From Corynebacterium glucuronolyticum (GTDB lineage: Bacteria > Actinomycetota > Actinomycetes > Mycobacteriales > Mycobacteriaceae): a stretch of 58,370 nt of DNA. This document shows positions 24,077 to 33,172 of the stretch, piece by piece (positions within the stretch are counted from its first letter, which is position 1; every line of letters starts with the position of its first letter). Where the stretch lies: NCBI GenBank assembly GCA_022772305.1, contig JALFAQ010000007.1, positions 1-58,370 on the forward strand, read 5' to 3'. Both the position numbers and the translations under genes were made by a program. The notes under the pieces are model-generated. The model was not told where the DNA came from, ran no database searches, and saw only the letters and a list, made by a program, of their open reading frames with translations.

Positions 24077-25987
24077 AAACGCTTAGTAGGAACCGTATTA
24101 GCTTCCGCCGCCCTGCTGGTCGGCGCGCCCAGCGCCCTTCTCGTCCTCCCGGCAACAGCCCAGGTGCAAACGCAGCAGCTCACCGATCGTGTGACGGATA
24201 ATGCCGGCGTCTTGTCGGCGGACGAGAAGGCGAGTCTGAACGATAAATTTAGCCAGTTTACGTCCGAGACGGGCCTGGTCCCGTTTTACGTCCTGGAAAA
24301 GGACCTGGGCGGAATGTCCGGGGAGCAGGCTGCAACGCAGCTGTTTGAGACCGGCGGTGGCGATAACGTCCTTATTTTCGTCGTCGGCGTGGAGGATCGC
24401 ACCGTGGGCATGAAGTACGGTGCGGACTGGCCGTCCTCGACGGTATCGTCCATCCAGTCAAACGCGACGGGTGCGTTATCTAACAGAGACTGGTTCGGCG
24501 CCGGCGAAGTCCTCGCCGGGGGTTCCTCGGACGGTTCGGGCCTGTGGTGGCTGCTGGGCGGCGGTGCTGTTGCCGTCGGTGGCGGTGCAGTCATGGCCAG
24601 CCGGGGCAAAAAGAACCGTCGCAAGCAGACCGAGGCGATGGCGAAGGATGCCCGCGAAATCTCGCCGTCGGATGTGGGCAGGCTTTCTAGCTTGCCGACG
24701 CCCGTCCTTACCGACCTTGCTTCCGATGTTCTGGTTCGCACGGATGAAGCAGTCCGCCAATCCAAGAAGGAATTGGAGCTCGCCCAGGCGGAGTTCGGTG
24801 GGGAACGCACCCGCCCGTTTACCCGCGCAATGAATAACGCCAACAACACGCTTCGCCACGCCTTCCAGCTGCAGGAGCGCCTCACCGATGCGATCCCCGA
24901 ATCCGAGGAGGAGCGTCGGGCGATGCTCGTGGAGATCGTCAGTTCCTGTGGCACGGCCAACGAGGCGCTGCAGGAGAAGGAGGACGAGTTCCGCTCCATG
25001 CGCGATACCATCCTCAATGCCGATAACGTCGTCGCTAATCTGTCGGCTCAGGTGGTCAATCTCCACCGGAGGCTTCCGGCAGCCCGTGAGACGCTGAGCA
25101 CGATGGAGGCCAACCACGGCGCGCAGGCTCTGGAATCCATTGCTCAGAACCCCGACTTCGCTGAGGCGGCTCTTGGCGAGGCGGAGAAAGCGACGGACGA
25201 AGCACGGGGCATCGCCGACCAGCCGGCCGGTTCCCAGGGCGGTCTCATCACTGCTATTCGACGCGCCGAGGAGGCCATCGCCAAGGCAGACGAGCTTCTC
25301 ACCGCCGTCGAACACGGTGAGGACAACCTGCGGCTGGCCACCGACAACTTCGCCTCCATCCGCGACGAGGTGGCGGGCGAAATCGACGAGCTGCGCGGCT
25401 TGAGCTCCAGCGCCGAGGCAACCGGCCTGGCCGCTAAGGCATCCGGCGTGCTTACAGAGGCCACATCGACGTACAACACCGACCCGTTGGCTGCCTACAC
25501 GTCGCTGACCTCGATCGACGCGGAGCTCGATGCGCTTATCGACACGCTGCGCGAGGTGAAGGCCACCAACGAGCGCAACATGCAGCTTCTGAACCAGACG
25601 CTGCGCTCCTCCCAGGCGACCGTGCAGCAGGCGGAAGACTTCATCGCCACGCGTGGCCGGGTGATCGGGTCGCGTGCACGCACACTTCTGGCGCAGGCAC
25701 AGCAGACACTGGCGAAGGCCATGTCCGTGGGCCAGTCCGACCCGAAGAAGGCACTCCCCTTGGCAAGCCAGGCGGGCCAGCTCGCCCAGCGCTCGCTGCA
25801 GGCAGCACAGCGGGACTTCAATGACTACCAGCGCTCCATGCAAAACCGGCGTGGCGGTGGTGGCAGCGACCTCTTCACCGGTCTCCTCCTCGGCTCCATG
25901 CTCAACGGCGGCTTCGGTGGTGGCGGTGGTTTTGGCGGCGGCTTCGGTGGCGGCGGCGGTGGCGGCTCCTGGGGTGGCCGCTTCTAA
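24074..25987 (+). CDS. TPM-domain membrane protein with coiled-coil and glycine-rich tail
   Basis: A 637-aa protein. A signal peptide (cleavage near A-T-A-Q) precedes a TPM domain at about 35-140 (V-T-D-N-A-G-V-L, D-N-V-L-I-F-V-V-G-V). A transmembrane helix lies at about 160-180 (W-W-L-L-G-G-G-A-V). A long charged coiled-coil region of about 400 residues follows. The last about 35 residues are Gly/Phe-rich (repeated G-G-G-F-G). TPM domains are found in membrane repair and assembly factors. The extracellular TPM with a cytoplasmic coiled coil suggests an envelope-linked scaffold. The start at 24074, rather than a GTG three codons earlier, follows from the -10 spacing. Confidence 0.82.
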   Translation: MKRLVGTVLASAALLVGAPSALLVLPATAQVQTQQLTDRVTDNAGVLSADEKASLNDKFSQFTSETGLVPFYVLEKDLGGMSGEQAATQLFETGGGDNVLIFVVGVEDRTVGMKYGADWPSSTVSSIQSNATGALSNRDWFGAGEVLAGGSSDGSGLWWLLGGGAVAVGGGAVMASRGKKNRRKQTEAMAKDAREISPSDVGRLSSLPTPVLTDLASDVLVRTDEAVRQSKKELELAQAEFGGERTRPFTRAMNNANNTLRHAFQLQERLTDAIPESEEERRAMLVEIVSSCGTANEALQEKEDEFRSMRDTILNADNVVANLSAQVVNLHRRLPAARETLSTMEANHGAQALESIAQNPDFAEAALGEAEKATDEARGIADQPAGSQGGLITAIRRAEEAIAKADELLTAVEHGEDNLRLATDNFASIRDEVAGEIDELRGLSSSAEATGLAAKASGVLTEATSTYNTDPLAAYTSLTSIDAELDALIDTLREVKATNERNMQLLNQTLRSSQATVQQAEDFIATRGRVIGSRARTLLAQAQQTLAKAMSVGQSDPKKALPLASQAGQLAQRSLQAAQRDFNDYQRSMQNRRGGGGSDLFTGLLLGSMLNGGFGGGGGFGGGFGGGGGGGSWGGRF

Positions 25988-25995
25988 AACAGCAA

Positions 25996-26030
25996 AAGAC
26001 CACGGCGAAAGCCGTGGTCTTCCTTTATTT
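25996..26030. terminator. Bidirectional terminator between the TPM gene and the convergent pair
   Basis: An 11-bp perfect stem AAGACCACGGC/GCCGTGGTCTT with a GAAA loop (25996-26021), followed by T-rich sequence on the plus strand and TTTTG on the minus strand. Confidence 0.9.
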
Positions 26031-26482
26031 TACATCCTTGGGTGACGGACGTTGGCGTCGACAAGCACACACACCCACGTCAAGAAAACGGCATCGAGGA
26101 GCGGAATGTCGTCCACGCACGGACCGTCGTGAACCTCCACCCGACCGTTCGCCCGAGGCTGAACGTAGGCGTAGACATCTCCGGTGGAGCTAGCGATCCC
26201 CCGCACCTTCCTCCAGGTGGAAGTGCGCTCCAGCGTGTAGTGGCGATCGCCGCACGTGGCATCGAGGTGCGTGACGGTGAAACCCCGCTGGGAGACGGTG
26301 AAGATATCGCCGTCGCTCGTCGTCGCGCGACACTTGAAGTGCATGTTGGTGGCCAGAGCCTCAATGAGGATGTTTTGGTCACCGACGTGGATGATGTCGG
26401 CGCGAACCGATGCCATCTGGGTGCCAAGGGCATCAATGAGGTTATTGTCCCTCCACACCCAGCTCGGCTCGTGTAACTCCAT
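26030..26482 (-). CDS. Hypothetical protein, 150 aa, LURP-one-like pair member 2
   Basis: An all-beta-looking protein without signal peptide or membrane helix. It contains A-D-I-I-H-V-G-D-Q-N, a central F-K-C-R-A-T and the C-terminal helix I-P-L-L-D-A-V-F-L-T-W-V-C-V-L-V-D. This helix matches the A-V-F-L-S-W-V-A segment of the preceding gene, so the two are paralogues. The fold may be related to LURP-one/Tubby-like beta barrels, but that is only an impression. It starts 4 bp after the stop of the upstream gene. Third gene of glyS-LOR1-LOR2. Confidence 0.6.
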   Translation of the reverse strand: MELHEPSWVWRDNNLIDALGTQMASVRADIIHVGDQNILIEALATNMHFKCRATTSDGDIFTVSQRGFTVTHLDATCGDRHYTLERTSTWRKVRGIASSTGDVYAYVQPRANGRVEVHDGPCVDDIPLLDAVFLTWVCVLVDANVRHPRM

Positions 26483-26486
26483 ACTT

Positions 26487-26981
26487 TTAGAATAATACGA
26501 TGATGATGCCGAGGATGCTCAGTCCGATAAGCGCGCCCGTGGTAATCCCCGTCTTGCGCACCATCGAGGCCATGAGCAGCTCACGGGCCACCCACGACAG
26601 GAACACGGCCTGATCGGTGGGCAGCTTCTTTTCGAAGGAGACCACCGGCTGGCGCACGCCGTGGCGCGCGCCGGTGAACTGGCCCACGTACCCGCCCGCG
26701 GGATCGAGGATGACCCAGTCGGATTTCACCTCGTTATCGAGGACAAAATCAGTGTTGCCGACGTGGACATCGAGGCGATCGGCTTTCGCAAGCGTTGCCC
26801 CATCCTTGGTGGTGGCCACCCAGTCCGGCGTATCGGTACGCTTCAACTCCGTGGAGCGTGTGTCCAGGCTCCACTTCGCCTCCCCCACCGTCGCATTGCC
26901 GTCGGTGAATTCGGCTATCTTTTCGTCGCCGTGGTAGAGCGCAAGCGTCCCATTCGACGGTGGACGAAACTCCAGTTCCAT
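26487..26981 (-). CDS. Hypothetical membrane-anchored protein, 164 aa, LURP-one-like pair member 1
   Basis: The N-terminal about 120 residues are beta-rich (L-A-L-Y-H-G-D-E-K-I-A-E-F, D-W-V-I-L-D-P-A-G-G-Y-V-G-Q-F). Then follow A-V-F-L-S-W-V-A-R-E and a C-terminal transmembrane helix (T-G-A-L-I-G-L-S-I-L-G-I-I-I-V-L-F), so it is a tail-anchored protein facing the cytoplasm. AAAGG is 5 nt before the ATG, only 15 bp after glyS. The paralogue downstream lacks the membrane tail. Function unknown. Confidence 0.65.
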   Translation of the reverse strand: MELEFRPPSNGTLALYHGDEKIAEFTDGNATVGEAKWSLDTRSTELKRTDTPDWVATTKDGATLAKADRLDVHVGNTDFVLDNEVKSDWVILDPAGGYVGQFTGARHGVRQPVVSFEKKLPTDQAVFLSWVARELLMASMVRKTGITTGALIGLSILGIIIVLF

Positions 26982-26996
26982 TCTAACCTTTCTGGT

Positions 26997-28382
26997 TTAG
27001 CAACCGATGAGGTGCTGGGCGAGGAAGCCCTCCAGCTCATCGATCTTCACGCGTTCCTGCTTCATCGAGTCGCGGTCGCGCACGGTCACGGCGTGATCCT
27101 CGAGGGAATCGAAGTCGACGGTCACGCAGTACGGCGTGCCGATCTCGTCCTGTCGACGGTAGCGGCGGCCGATGGCTCCGGACGTATCGTAATCGACATT
27201 CCAGTAGCCACGCAGTGTCTGGGCGATCTCCTCGGCCAGCGGCGTGAGCGTGTCCTTCTTGGACAGTGGTAGAACGGCGACCTTGACCGGCGACAGGCGC
27301 GGATCGAGGCGGAGAACCGTGCGGGTGTCGGTGCCACCCTTGGCGTTGGGCACCTCTTCCTCGTCGTACGCATCAACGAGGAAGGCCATCATCGCGCGGC
27401 CGAGGCCGGCAGCGGGCTCGATGACGTACGGGATGAAACGCTCGCCGGTGGCCTGGTCGAAGTAACGTAGATCCTCGCCGGAGTGCTTCATGTGGGTGCC
27501 AAGGTCGAAGTCGGTGCGGTTGGCCACGCCCTCGAGCTCGCCCCACGTGGAGCCCTGGAAGCCGAACGCGTACTCGATATCTACCGTCCGCTTGGAGTAG
27601 TGGGACAGCTTCTCCTTCGGGTGCTCGTACAGACGCAGGTTCTCGTCGTTAATGCCGAGGTCGGTGTACCACTTGTGGCGGGCATCGATCCAGTACTGGT
27701 GCCACTTCTCATCCTCGCCAGGCTTGACGAAGAACTCCATCTCCATCTGCTCAAACTCGCGCGTACGGAAGATGAAGTTACCGGGGGTGATCTCATTGCG
27801 GAAGCTCTTGCCGATGTTGCCAATACCGAACGGCAGCTTCGCGCGGGACGTTGTGAGAACGTTCTTGAAGTTCACAAAAATACCCTGGGCGGTTTCGGGG
27901 CGCAGGTAGTGGAGCCCCTCCTCGTCGTCGACAGGCCCAAGGAACGTCTTCAGCATGCCGGAGAAATCGCGGGGCTCGGTCCAGTTACCGGGCTGGCCAG
28001 TCTCCGGGTCATTAATATCAGCCAGGCCGTTGGGGGCCGGGTGGCCGTGCTTTTCCTCGTAGGCCTCCAGAAGGTGATCGGCGCGGTAACGCTTGTGCGT
28101 GTAGAGGGATTCCACCAGCGGATCGTGGAAGACCTCGAGGTGTCCGGAGGCAACCCACGTCTGACGCGGAAGAATGACGGAGGAGTCAATGCCCACCGTG
28201 TCCGGGCGGGAGGTGATCATCGTACGCCACCACTGACGCTTGAGGTTTTCCTTCAGCTCTACGCCGTACGGGCCGTAGTCCCATGCGGACCGGGTACCGC
28301 CGTAAATCTCACCGCAGGGGTACACAAACCCGCGACGTTTACAGAGGTTGACCACACTATCGATTGCTGACCCTTTAGCCAT
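26997..28382 (-). CDS. glyS: Glycyl-tRNA synthetase (single-chain type)
   Basis: A 461-aa class II aminoacyl-tRNA synthetase of the alpha2 type. C-K-R-R-G-F-V-Y-P and [17 protein letters not shown] lie near the N-terminus, then R-P-E-T-A-Q-G-I-F near 185 and the motif 3 region P-A-A-G-L-G-R near 320. The C-terminal anticodon-binding domain follows ([10 protein letters not shown]). It charges tRNA-Gly. The start is the ATG at 28382 because GAAGGGA lies 5 nt upstream; an earlier ATG adds only five residues. Confidence 0.96.
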   Translation of the reverse strand: MAKGSAIDSVVNLCKRRGFVYPCGEIYGGTRSAWDYGPYGVELKENLKRQWWRTMITSRPDTVGIDSSVILPRQTWVASGHLEVFHDPLVESLYTHKRYRADHLLEAYEEKHGHPAPNGLADINDPETGQPGNWTEPRDFSGMLKTFLGPVDDEEGLHYLRPETAQGIFVNFKNVLTTSRAKLPFGIGNIGKSFRNEITPGNFIFRTREFEQMEMEFFVKPGEDEKWHQYWIDARHKWYTDLGINDENLRLYEHPKEKLSHYSKRTVDIEYAFGFQGSTWGELEGVANRTDFDLGTHMKHSGEDLRYFDQATGERFIPYVIEPAAGLGRAMMAFLVDAYDEEEVPNAKGGTDTRTVLRLDPRLSPVKVAVLPLSKKDTLTPLAEEIAQTLRGYWNVDYDTSGAIGRRYRRQDEIGTPYCVTVDFDSLEDHAVTVRDRDSMKQERVKIDELEGFLAQHLIGC

Positions 28383-28397
28383 ATCGTTCCCTTCCAA

Positions 28398-28750
28398 AGT
28401 CCCAAAGTCTACGTGTACTCACATAGTACCCGGTCGCACCCACTCGCACTGACACCCCGGTAGATCCCCGGGCTCGATAGGGAATAAATTCATCAATTCA
28501 TTGGTTGAAAACAATGCTACACACAAGCATCTAATAAGACTTGTTGCATATTAGCCCTGTACGGGTGGGCTAGACACTATATTTGGCCAGCATACATATA
28601 GCCAATAAGGTTTAATGAAAGCGGAAAGGATGGTTAAGCCACCCCGTTCTTTTCTACGCTGCTCGGACCAATTAGAGAACGCATATAGAACCGTATATAA
28701 ATCAACGCAAACCTGTCGTACCGGCGTACGAGGAAAGAGGGACCCTCATC
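28398..28750. promoter_or_regulatory. Long divergent regulatory region of glyS and arsR-zur
   Basis: About 350 bp, clearly AT-richer than its surroundings between 28480 and 28720. It holds CTAATA (28531-28536)/TATTAG (28549-28554) and TTGGC (28583-28587)/GCCAA (28601-28605) inverted repeats, a TATATT hexamer (28578-28583), and ATATAGAACCGTATAT near 28682. These are candidate sites for the ArsR and Zur proteins encoded next to it. No riboswitch or tRNA-like fold was recognised. Confidence 0.45.
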
Positions 28751-29134
28751 ATGGACAATGATTTCACCGCTTCTCCCCGCGTGCAGGTTGTCGTACCGGA
28801 TTCCTCTGGTCGCTACGAGCTCGTCGACCCGTCAACAATCCTGTCCCGCATTACGGTGACCGAAGACCAACAGGAAAACATCCTCACCACCGTCCGCGCC
28901 CTCGACTCGCAGTTGCGCCTGACGATCATCCTTCTCCTGTCCGATGGGGAACGTCGCGTCCACGAGCTGGTCAAGGAAACCGGCGCCAGCCAGCCGCTGG
29001 TCAGCCAGCACCTCAAGGTGCTCAAGGATGCTGGCATTGTCACCAGCCGCAGGGTCGGCCGTGAGAAGGTTTACTCCCTGTGCTCCAACACCGCGGCCAC
29101 CATCATTCTGGCCTGCCGTCAGCTGGAGCACTAA
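28751..29134 (+). CDS. ArsR/SmtB-family transcriptional regulator
   Basis: A 127-aa winged-helix repressor. The DNA-reading helix is in A-S-Q-P-L-V-S-Q-H-L-K-V-L, and the wing in S-R-R-V-G-R-E-K-V-Y-S-L. Together with zur 50 bp downstream it matches the actinobacterial smtB-furB operon that controls zinc homeostasis. The usual alpha-3 Cys box is absent, and the alpha-5 ligands of SmtB (Asp-x-His and His-x2-Glu) are not present in the short C-terminus, which ends C-R-Q-L-E-H, so its metal sensing is uncertain. The upstream region has several inverted repeats. Confidence 0.85.
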   Translation: MDNDFTASPRVQVVVPDSSGRYELVDPSTILSRITVTEDQQENILTTVRALDSQLRLTIILLLSDGERRVHELVKETGASQPLVSQHLKVLKDAGIVTSRRVGREKVYSLCSNTAATIILACRQLEH

Positions 29135-29184
29135 CCCTACTCGTCTATACTGCCCACAGAACCGCGTGTGAAGGAGTGGCGTTT

Positions 29185-29622
29185 ATGAGAACATCGGCGA
29201 AGTCTTCTACATCTCTGCCCAAGATTGGCCAGCGCAGAACCCGACAGAAGTCGGCAATCGTCGCCGTCTTGCAGACGATGGATCACTTCTCCTCCGCCAA
29301 AACCATCCACGAGGAGCTCACCGAAAGAAAACAGTCCGTCGGGCTGACCACTGTGTACCGCACACTGCAGTCACTCGTCGACCTCGGCGAGGTCGACGTT
29401 CTGCACACCAACTCCGGTGAGGCGTTGTACCGGCACTGCGCCAACGAACATCATCACCACCACCTCGTGTGCGAAAACTGTGGCACGACCGTGGAGATCT
29501 CCGGTGGTCCCGTGGAGGACTGGGCGCGGGCTGAAGCCGGTTCGCACGGCTTCACGCTCACCAGCCACACCGCCGAGGTTTTCGGCCTGTGCCCCTCCTG
29601 TGCTGCTACAGCACGAAACTAA
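29185..29622 (+). CDS. zur: Zinc uptake regulator, Fur family
   Basis: A 145-aa Fur-type repressor. The N-terminal winged helix (R-R-T-R-Q-K-S-A-I, V-G-L-T-T-V-Y-R-T-L) is followed by the metal region H-H-H-H-H-L-V-C-E-N-C-G and a C-terminal C-P-S-C that complete a structural Cys4 zinc site. In mycobacteria the equivalent FurB/Zur, encoded after SmtB, represses zinc uptake and alternative ribosomal protein genes. The start is ATG 29185, with AAGGAG 8 nt upstream; a longer frame overlaps arsR and lacks a start signal. It overlaps the convergent VIT fusion by 17 bp. Confidence 0.9.
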   Translation: MRTSAKSSTSLPKIGQRRTRQKSAIVAVLQTMDHFSSAKTIHEELTERKQSVGLTTVYRTLQSLVDLGEVDVLHTNSGEALYRHCANEHHHHHLVCENCGTTVEISGGPVEDWARAEAGSHGFTLTSHTAEVFGLCPSCAATARN

Positions 29623-30694
29623 ACGCGAGCCCCAGTAAATAGGTAATTCCCGCGGCACCAAGCCCGAGTGCGAGCTGTCGCAGCGCCCGCTTCATGGGGC
29701 TCGCACCACTCATGACGCCGACGAACCCGCCCGTAATCATGAGCGCCCCGCCGACAAGTACGAGGGAGAGCACCGTGGCCACCGCGGTGGACAGCGGGAA
29801 GAGGAAGGCAAGGATTGGCACGAGCGCGCCCAGTGCGAAGAAGCAGAAACTTGCTGCTGCCGCTGCCGCGCCACTTCCCACGACTTCCGAACTGCGGGCC
29901 TCGAACAGCCCGCCGACACCGGAAAACACATCAGCCTCTGCATCGCTTGGTAGCGCCTTCGAGCGCTGAATCGCCTCGTGGGCGTAGCGGGTTGCTTCCT
30001 CGGCATCCATCCCCCGGGCACGGAAGACGAGCGCCAGCTCGTTTTCGTCCAAGTCCAAAGCTGGAAGGGCCGAGCTTGCGGTAGAGGAATCGAGCGTGGA
30101 AGCGTCGAGAAGCTCCTTCTGCGAGCTCACCGAGACAAACTCGCCCGCAGCCATCGACAGCGCACCGGCCAGAAGCCCCGACACGCCCGTGAGCAGGATG
30201 ACGTTGTTGCTCACGCCACTGCCCACCATGCCGATAACCAGCGCCAGGTTACTGACCAGGCCATCGTTGGCACCGAAGACTGCCGCGCGGAAATTGCCCG
30301 ATAGCTTCTCCCGACCCGTCGCCGCCAGACCGCGGACGACCTCAGCGTGGATCTTCTCATCGGCGCTCAGTCGCTCGGTTGCATCCGCGTCGTCCTCGTA
30401 AGGCCGCCGCTGTTCGGCTGTCTGCAGCAGCGCGAGGGTGAATACCGAGCCGAACCGCCGGGCGAGCATGCCGAGGATTCGGGTCTCCAGGCTCGGCTGC
30501 ACCGTCTTCTTCGCGTACGGGCCAAGCATCTCCTCCCAGTAGCGCTCGTGCCGGGTCTCCGCCTCGGCCACCGCGCAGAGGATATCGCGCTGCTCCCCCG
30601 TCGCGTTTTCCGCCAGCGCCCGGTACGTCCGCGCCTCCGCGCGCTCGTTGGCGAGATACTTGCGCCAGCGACGAATCTGCCTCGATGAGGGCAT
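29606..30694 (-). CDS. Ferritin-like / VIT1 fusion iron transporter (MbfA-like)
   Basis: A 362-aa fusion. Residues about 1-140 form a ferritin-like helical domain with E-R-A-E-A-R-T-Y, E-A-E-T-R-H-E-R-Y and a later D-E-K-I-H-A-E, giving the E..ExxH pattern of a di-iron site. Residues about 150-362 form a VIT1/CCC1 transporter with F-G-A-N-D-G-L-V-S-N-L and five helices. Such proteins (MbfA in rhizobia) export iron and limit oxidative damage, with the ferritin domain acting as sensor. It starts within the uppS stop (TAATG), so it is the last gene of the long leftward series. Confidence 0.85.
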   Translation of the reverse strand: MPSSRQIRRWRKYLANERAEARTYRALAENATGEQRDILCAVAEAETRHERYWEEMLGPYAKKTVQPSLETRILGMLARRFGSVFTLALLQTAEQRRPYEDDADATERLSADEKIHAEVVRGLAATGREKLSGNFRAAVFGANDGLVSNLALVIGMVGSGVSNNVILLTGVSGLLAGALSMAAGEFVSVSSQKELLDASTLDSSTASSALPALDLDENELALVFRARGMDAEEATRYAHEAIQRSKALPSDAEADVFSGVGGLFEARSSEVVGSGAAAAAASFCFFALGALVPILAFLFPLSTAVATVLSLVLVGGALMITGGFVGVMSGASPMKRALRQLALGLGAAGITYLLGLAFSFVL

Positions 30695-31416
30695 TACTTC
30701 GTCCCCCCGAACCGCCTGTCACGCTGGGCATACTCAAGGCACGCATCGTACAGGTTCTGCTTGGTAAAGTCCGGGAACAGCGTGTTCTGGTAGACCATCT
30801 CGGCGTAGGCGGACTGCCACAGCAGGAAGTTGCTCGTCCGCTTCTCACCCGAGGGGCGCAGGAACAGATCCACATCGGGCATGTCTGGCTCGTCCAGGAA
30901 CTGGGCAAACGTCTTCTCCGTCAGCTGCTCGGGCCGAAGTGTTCCGGACTGCGCTCGGCGGGCGATCTCCTTGGCTGCATCGACGATCTCCGCGCGCCCA
31001 CCGTAGTTGACGCACATGTAAAACGTCATCCGCGTGTTGTCTTGGGTCAGCTCCTCGGCTTTCTCCAGCTCGCGGATGACCGAGCGCCACAGGCGTGGCC
31101 GACGCCCGGCCCAGCGGACGCGCACCCCCTTCTCGTTGAGGATGTCCCGCTGCCGGTGCAGCACGTCGCGGTTGAAGCCCATGAGGAAGCGCACCTCGTC
31201 GGCGGAGCGGCGCCAGTTCTCGGTGGAGAAGGCGTACGCGGACAGGTACGGAATCCTCAGTTCCAGGCAGGCATCGATGATGTCCATCAGCACCGCCTCG
31301 CCGCGCTTATGCCCTTCGGTGCGCACCATTCCCCGCTCCTGCGCCCACCGGCCGTTGCCGTCCATGACGAGCGCGATGTGGTTGGGAAGAAATTGGCGTG
31401 GGATATCTGGTTTCAC
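30694..31416 (-). CDS. uppS: Polyprenyl diphosphate synthase (Z-type, UppS family)
   Basis: A 240-aa cis-prenyltransferase. [11 protein letters not shown] carries the catalytic Asp, S-T-E-N-W-R-R and the C-terminal [14 protein letters not shown] follow. It makes the polyprenyl carrier used for peptidoglycan and arabinogalactan. GTG start; CACAAT lies 8 nt before it, so it may have its own leaderless promoter in addition to read-through from recO. Confidence 0.94.
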   Translation of the reverse strand: MKPDIPRQFLPNHIALVMDGNGRWAQERGMVRTEGHKRGEAVLMDIIDACLELRIPYLSAYAFSTENWRRSADEVRFLMGFNRDVLHRQRDILNEKGVRVRWAGRRPRLWRSVIRELEKAEELTQDNTRMTFYMCVNYGGRAEIVDAAKEIARRAQSGTLRPEQLTEKTFAQFLDEPDMPDVDLFLRPSGEKRTSNFLLWQSAYAEMVYQNTLFPDFTKQNLYDACLEYAQRDRRFGGTK

Positions 31417-31470
31417 AACCCCCTATTGTGCCACGAGCTACCTCACCCGTCCTAGGCACTCCCCGTTTTT

Positions 31471-31481
31471 GCTTGTCGACG
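31471..31481 (-). repeat. Intergenic copy of the iterated word CGTCGACAAGC
   Basis: An exact copy, reverse orientation, in the 108-bp gap between recO and uppS, outside any gene. It is the only non-coding copy seen and shows the word is not just a codon-bias product. Confidence 0.7.
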
Positions 31482-31524
31482 CTCCCCCAACCGCATTCCT
31501 TCCCCCTCACCGTCGGTTGGGGGT

Positions 31525-32250
31525 CTATGCCTCGTTGAACTTGTGCAACGCCATGACGCGCCGCTCCAGGTGGAAGGTGACAAACGCCGTGGTGAGCGCA
31601 TGTGCCTCGGAGATCCGGGCGGTCGGCTGCCCCTTCGCCGCATTCGCGTCGGCATGCATATAGAGCCACATGAGGTGCAGGGTTTCGGGGTCGGGCGAGG
31701 CGGAGCCGGGAAGCCGACAGTGATCGCACAGCGCCCCGCCTGCACCCGCATGGAACACCTCGTGGGGGCCCGGCGCGCCACACTGCGCACAATCGAACAG
31801 GGACGGCGGCCAGCCCACATCGCTCATGATTTGGAGGAGGAAGCTATCGAGGGTGGGGGTTACGTGTTCCGTCTCATTCAGCTCCGCCAACGCGTCGAGG
31901 ACGCGGTCGTACACGCCTTCCGGTTCTGCGCCAAGGCTCACCTTTTCCGCGGTTTCCAACACAGTACTAGCGGCGGTGTAGCGGGGGTAGTCGTCGATAA
32001 GCCGCCCGAAGAAGGTGACCGTATCGGCACCGGTGATCGACTCCAGGTTTCGGCCCTTGTAAAACTGCACGTCCAGCTCCACGAACGGCTGCAGGCGGGA
32101 GCCGAACCGTGAATTGGCGCGCCGCGCCCCCTTCGCCACCCCCCGCACTATTCCGCGGGTGCGGGTGAGAAACACGACGATGCGGTCGGCCTCGCCAAAG
32201 TCGTAGGTGCGGACGATGACCGCCCGCTCCCGATACGAGCCACGACGCAC
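31525..32250 (-). CDS. recO: DNA repair protein RecO
   Basis: A 241-aa RecO. The N-terminal OB-fold (A-V-I-V-R-T-Y-D-F-G-E-A-D) is followed by a helical domain with a zinc site of the form C-A-Q-C and C-D-H-C near 150-175. It loads RecA with RecR in gap repair and anneals SSB-coated strands. GTG start 3 bp after the era stop, thus co-transcribed. Confidence 0.93.
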   Translation of the reverse strand: MRRGSYRERAVIVRTYDFGEADRIVVFLTRTRGIVRGVAKGARRANSRFGSRLQPFVELDVQFYKGRNLESITGADTVTFFGRLIDDYPRYTAASTVLETAEKVSLGAEPEGVYDRVLDALAELNETEHVTPTLDSFLLQIMSDVGWPPSLFDCAQCGAPGPHEVFHAGAGGALCDHCRLPGSASPDPETLHLMWLYMHADANAAKGQPTARISEAHALTTAFVTFHLERRVMALHKFNEA

Positions 32251-32253
32251 GGC

Positions 32254-33162
32254 TTAAAAGCCCAGCCGACCCAGCGCCTTCGGATCGGACTGCCAGTTCT
32301 TCAGCACCTTGATGCGCAGATCCAAAAAGACATTGTGGCCGGACAGTTCAATAAGGGAGCGCCTGGCATCGGTAATGATCCGCCCCATGCGCTTCTGCAG
32401 AATCCCCTTCTGGCCCGGACGCTCCACGTAGATGATCGCGTGAATGGCCTGCTTGCCGGGATCCTTCTCCGTCGGTTGGTCCAGCACTTCGTCGATTTCC
32501 ACGGCCACCGAGTGTGGCAACTCGTCCTTCAGCCCCGTCAGTGCCGCCTCGCGAATGAGCTCCGCCATGCGGGTCTCCATGTCATCGTCTGTGAGGTGCG
32601 TATCCGGGTAGAACTTCGGCCCCTCCGGAAGCTTGTCGACGATCACATCAACGAGCACATCCAGCTGCTCCTGCTTCACCGCCGAGCACGGAACGACCTC
32701 ACAGTCGCCGCCGAGCAGGTCGTGCAACGCCTGTAGCTGCACCATGACCTGGTCGCGCCCCACCTTGTCGATCTTGGTGACCACACCGATGAGCGTGGTC
32801 TTTGGAGCCACCTTCCGCACGGCGTCGAGAATCCAGCGGTCACCAGGACCGATCTTCTCATCGCCGGGAATGATCAGGGCAATGACATCCACGTCCGCGT
32901 ACGTTTCCTTCACCTGCTCGTTGAGGCGCTCGCCGAGCAGCGTCCGGGGGCGGTGTAGCCCGGGCGTATCCACCACGATCACCTGGGCATCGTCCCTGTG
33001 CACGATGCCACGGATGGGGTGGCGCGTAGTCTCCGGCTGGTTCGCGGTAATCGCAATCTTGTGGCCGACGAGCGCATTTGTGAGCGTCGATTTGCCCGTG
33101 TTGGGGCGGCCGACAAAGCTCACAAAACCAGAGCGGAAACCTTCAGGGGTGTCGGTGAACAA
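32254..33162 (-). CDS. era: GTPase Era
   Basis: A 302-aa ribosome-assembly GTPase. G1 is G-R-P-N-T-G-K-S-T, G3 is D-T-P-G-L and G4 is T-K-I-D. The C-terminal KH domain is near 230-290 (A-I-I-Y-V-E-R-P-G-Q-K). It binds 16S rRNA during 30S maturation. The start is TTG 33162, because AAGGA lies 7 nt upstream across the preceding stop and the product then has the usual length; an upstream ATG would add 16 or more residues and overlap the CBS gene. ybeY, era and recO in one series is a common arrangement. Confidence 0.94.
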   Translation of the reverse strand: MFTDTPEGFRSGFVSFVGRPNTGKSTLTNALVGHKIAITANQPETTRHPIRGIVHRDDAQVIVVDTPGLHRPRTLLGERLNEQVKETYADVDVIALIIPGDEKIGPGDRWILDAVRKVAPKTTLIGVVTKIDKVGRDQVMVQLQALHDLLGGDCEVVPCSAVKQEQLDVLVDVIVDKLPEGPKFYPDTHLTDDDMETRMAELIREAALTGLKDELPHSVAVEIDEVLDQPTEKDPGKQAIHAIIYVERPGQKGILQKRMGRIITDARRSLIELSGHNVFLDLRIKVLKNWQSDPKALGRLGF

Positions 33163-33172
33163 ATGAGCATCC

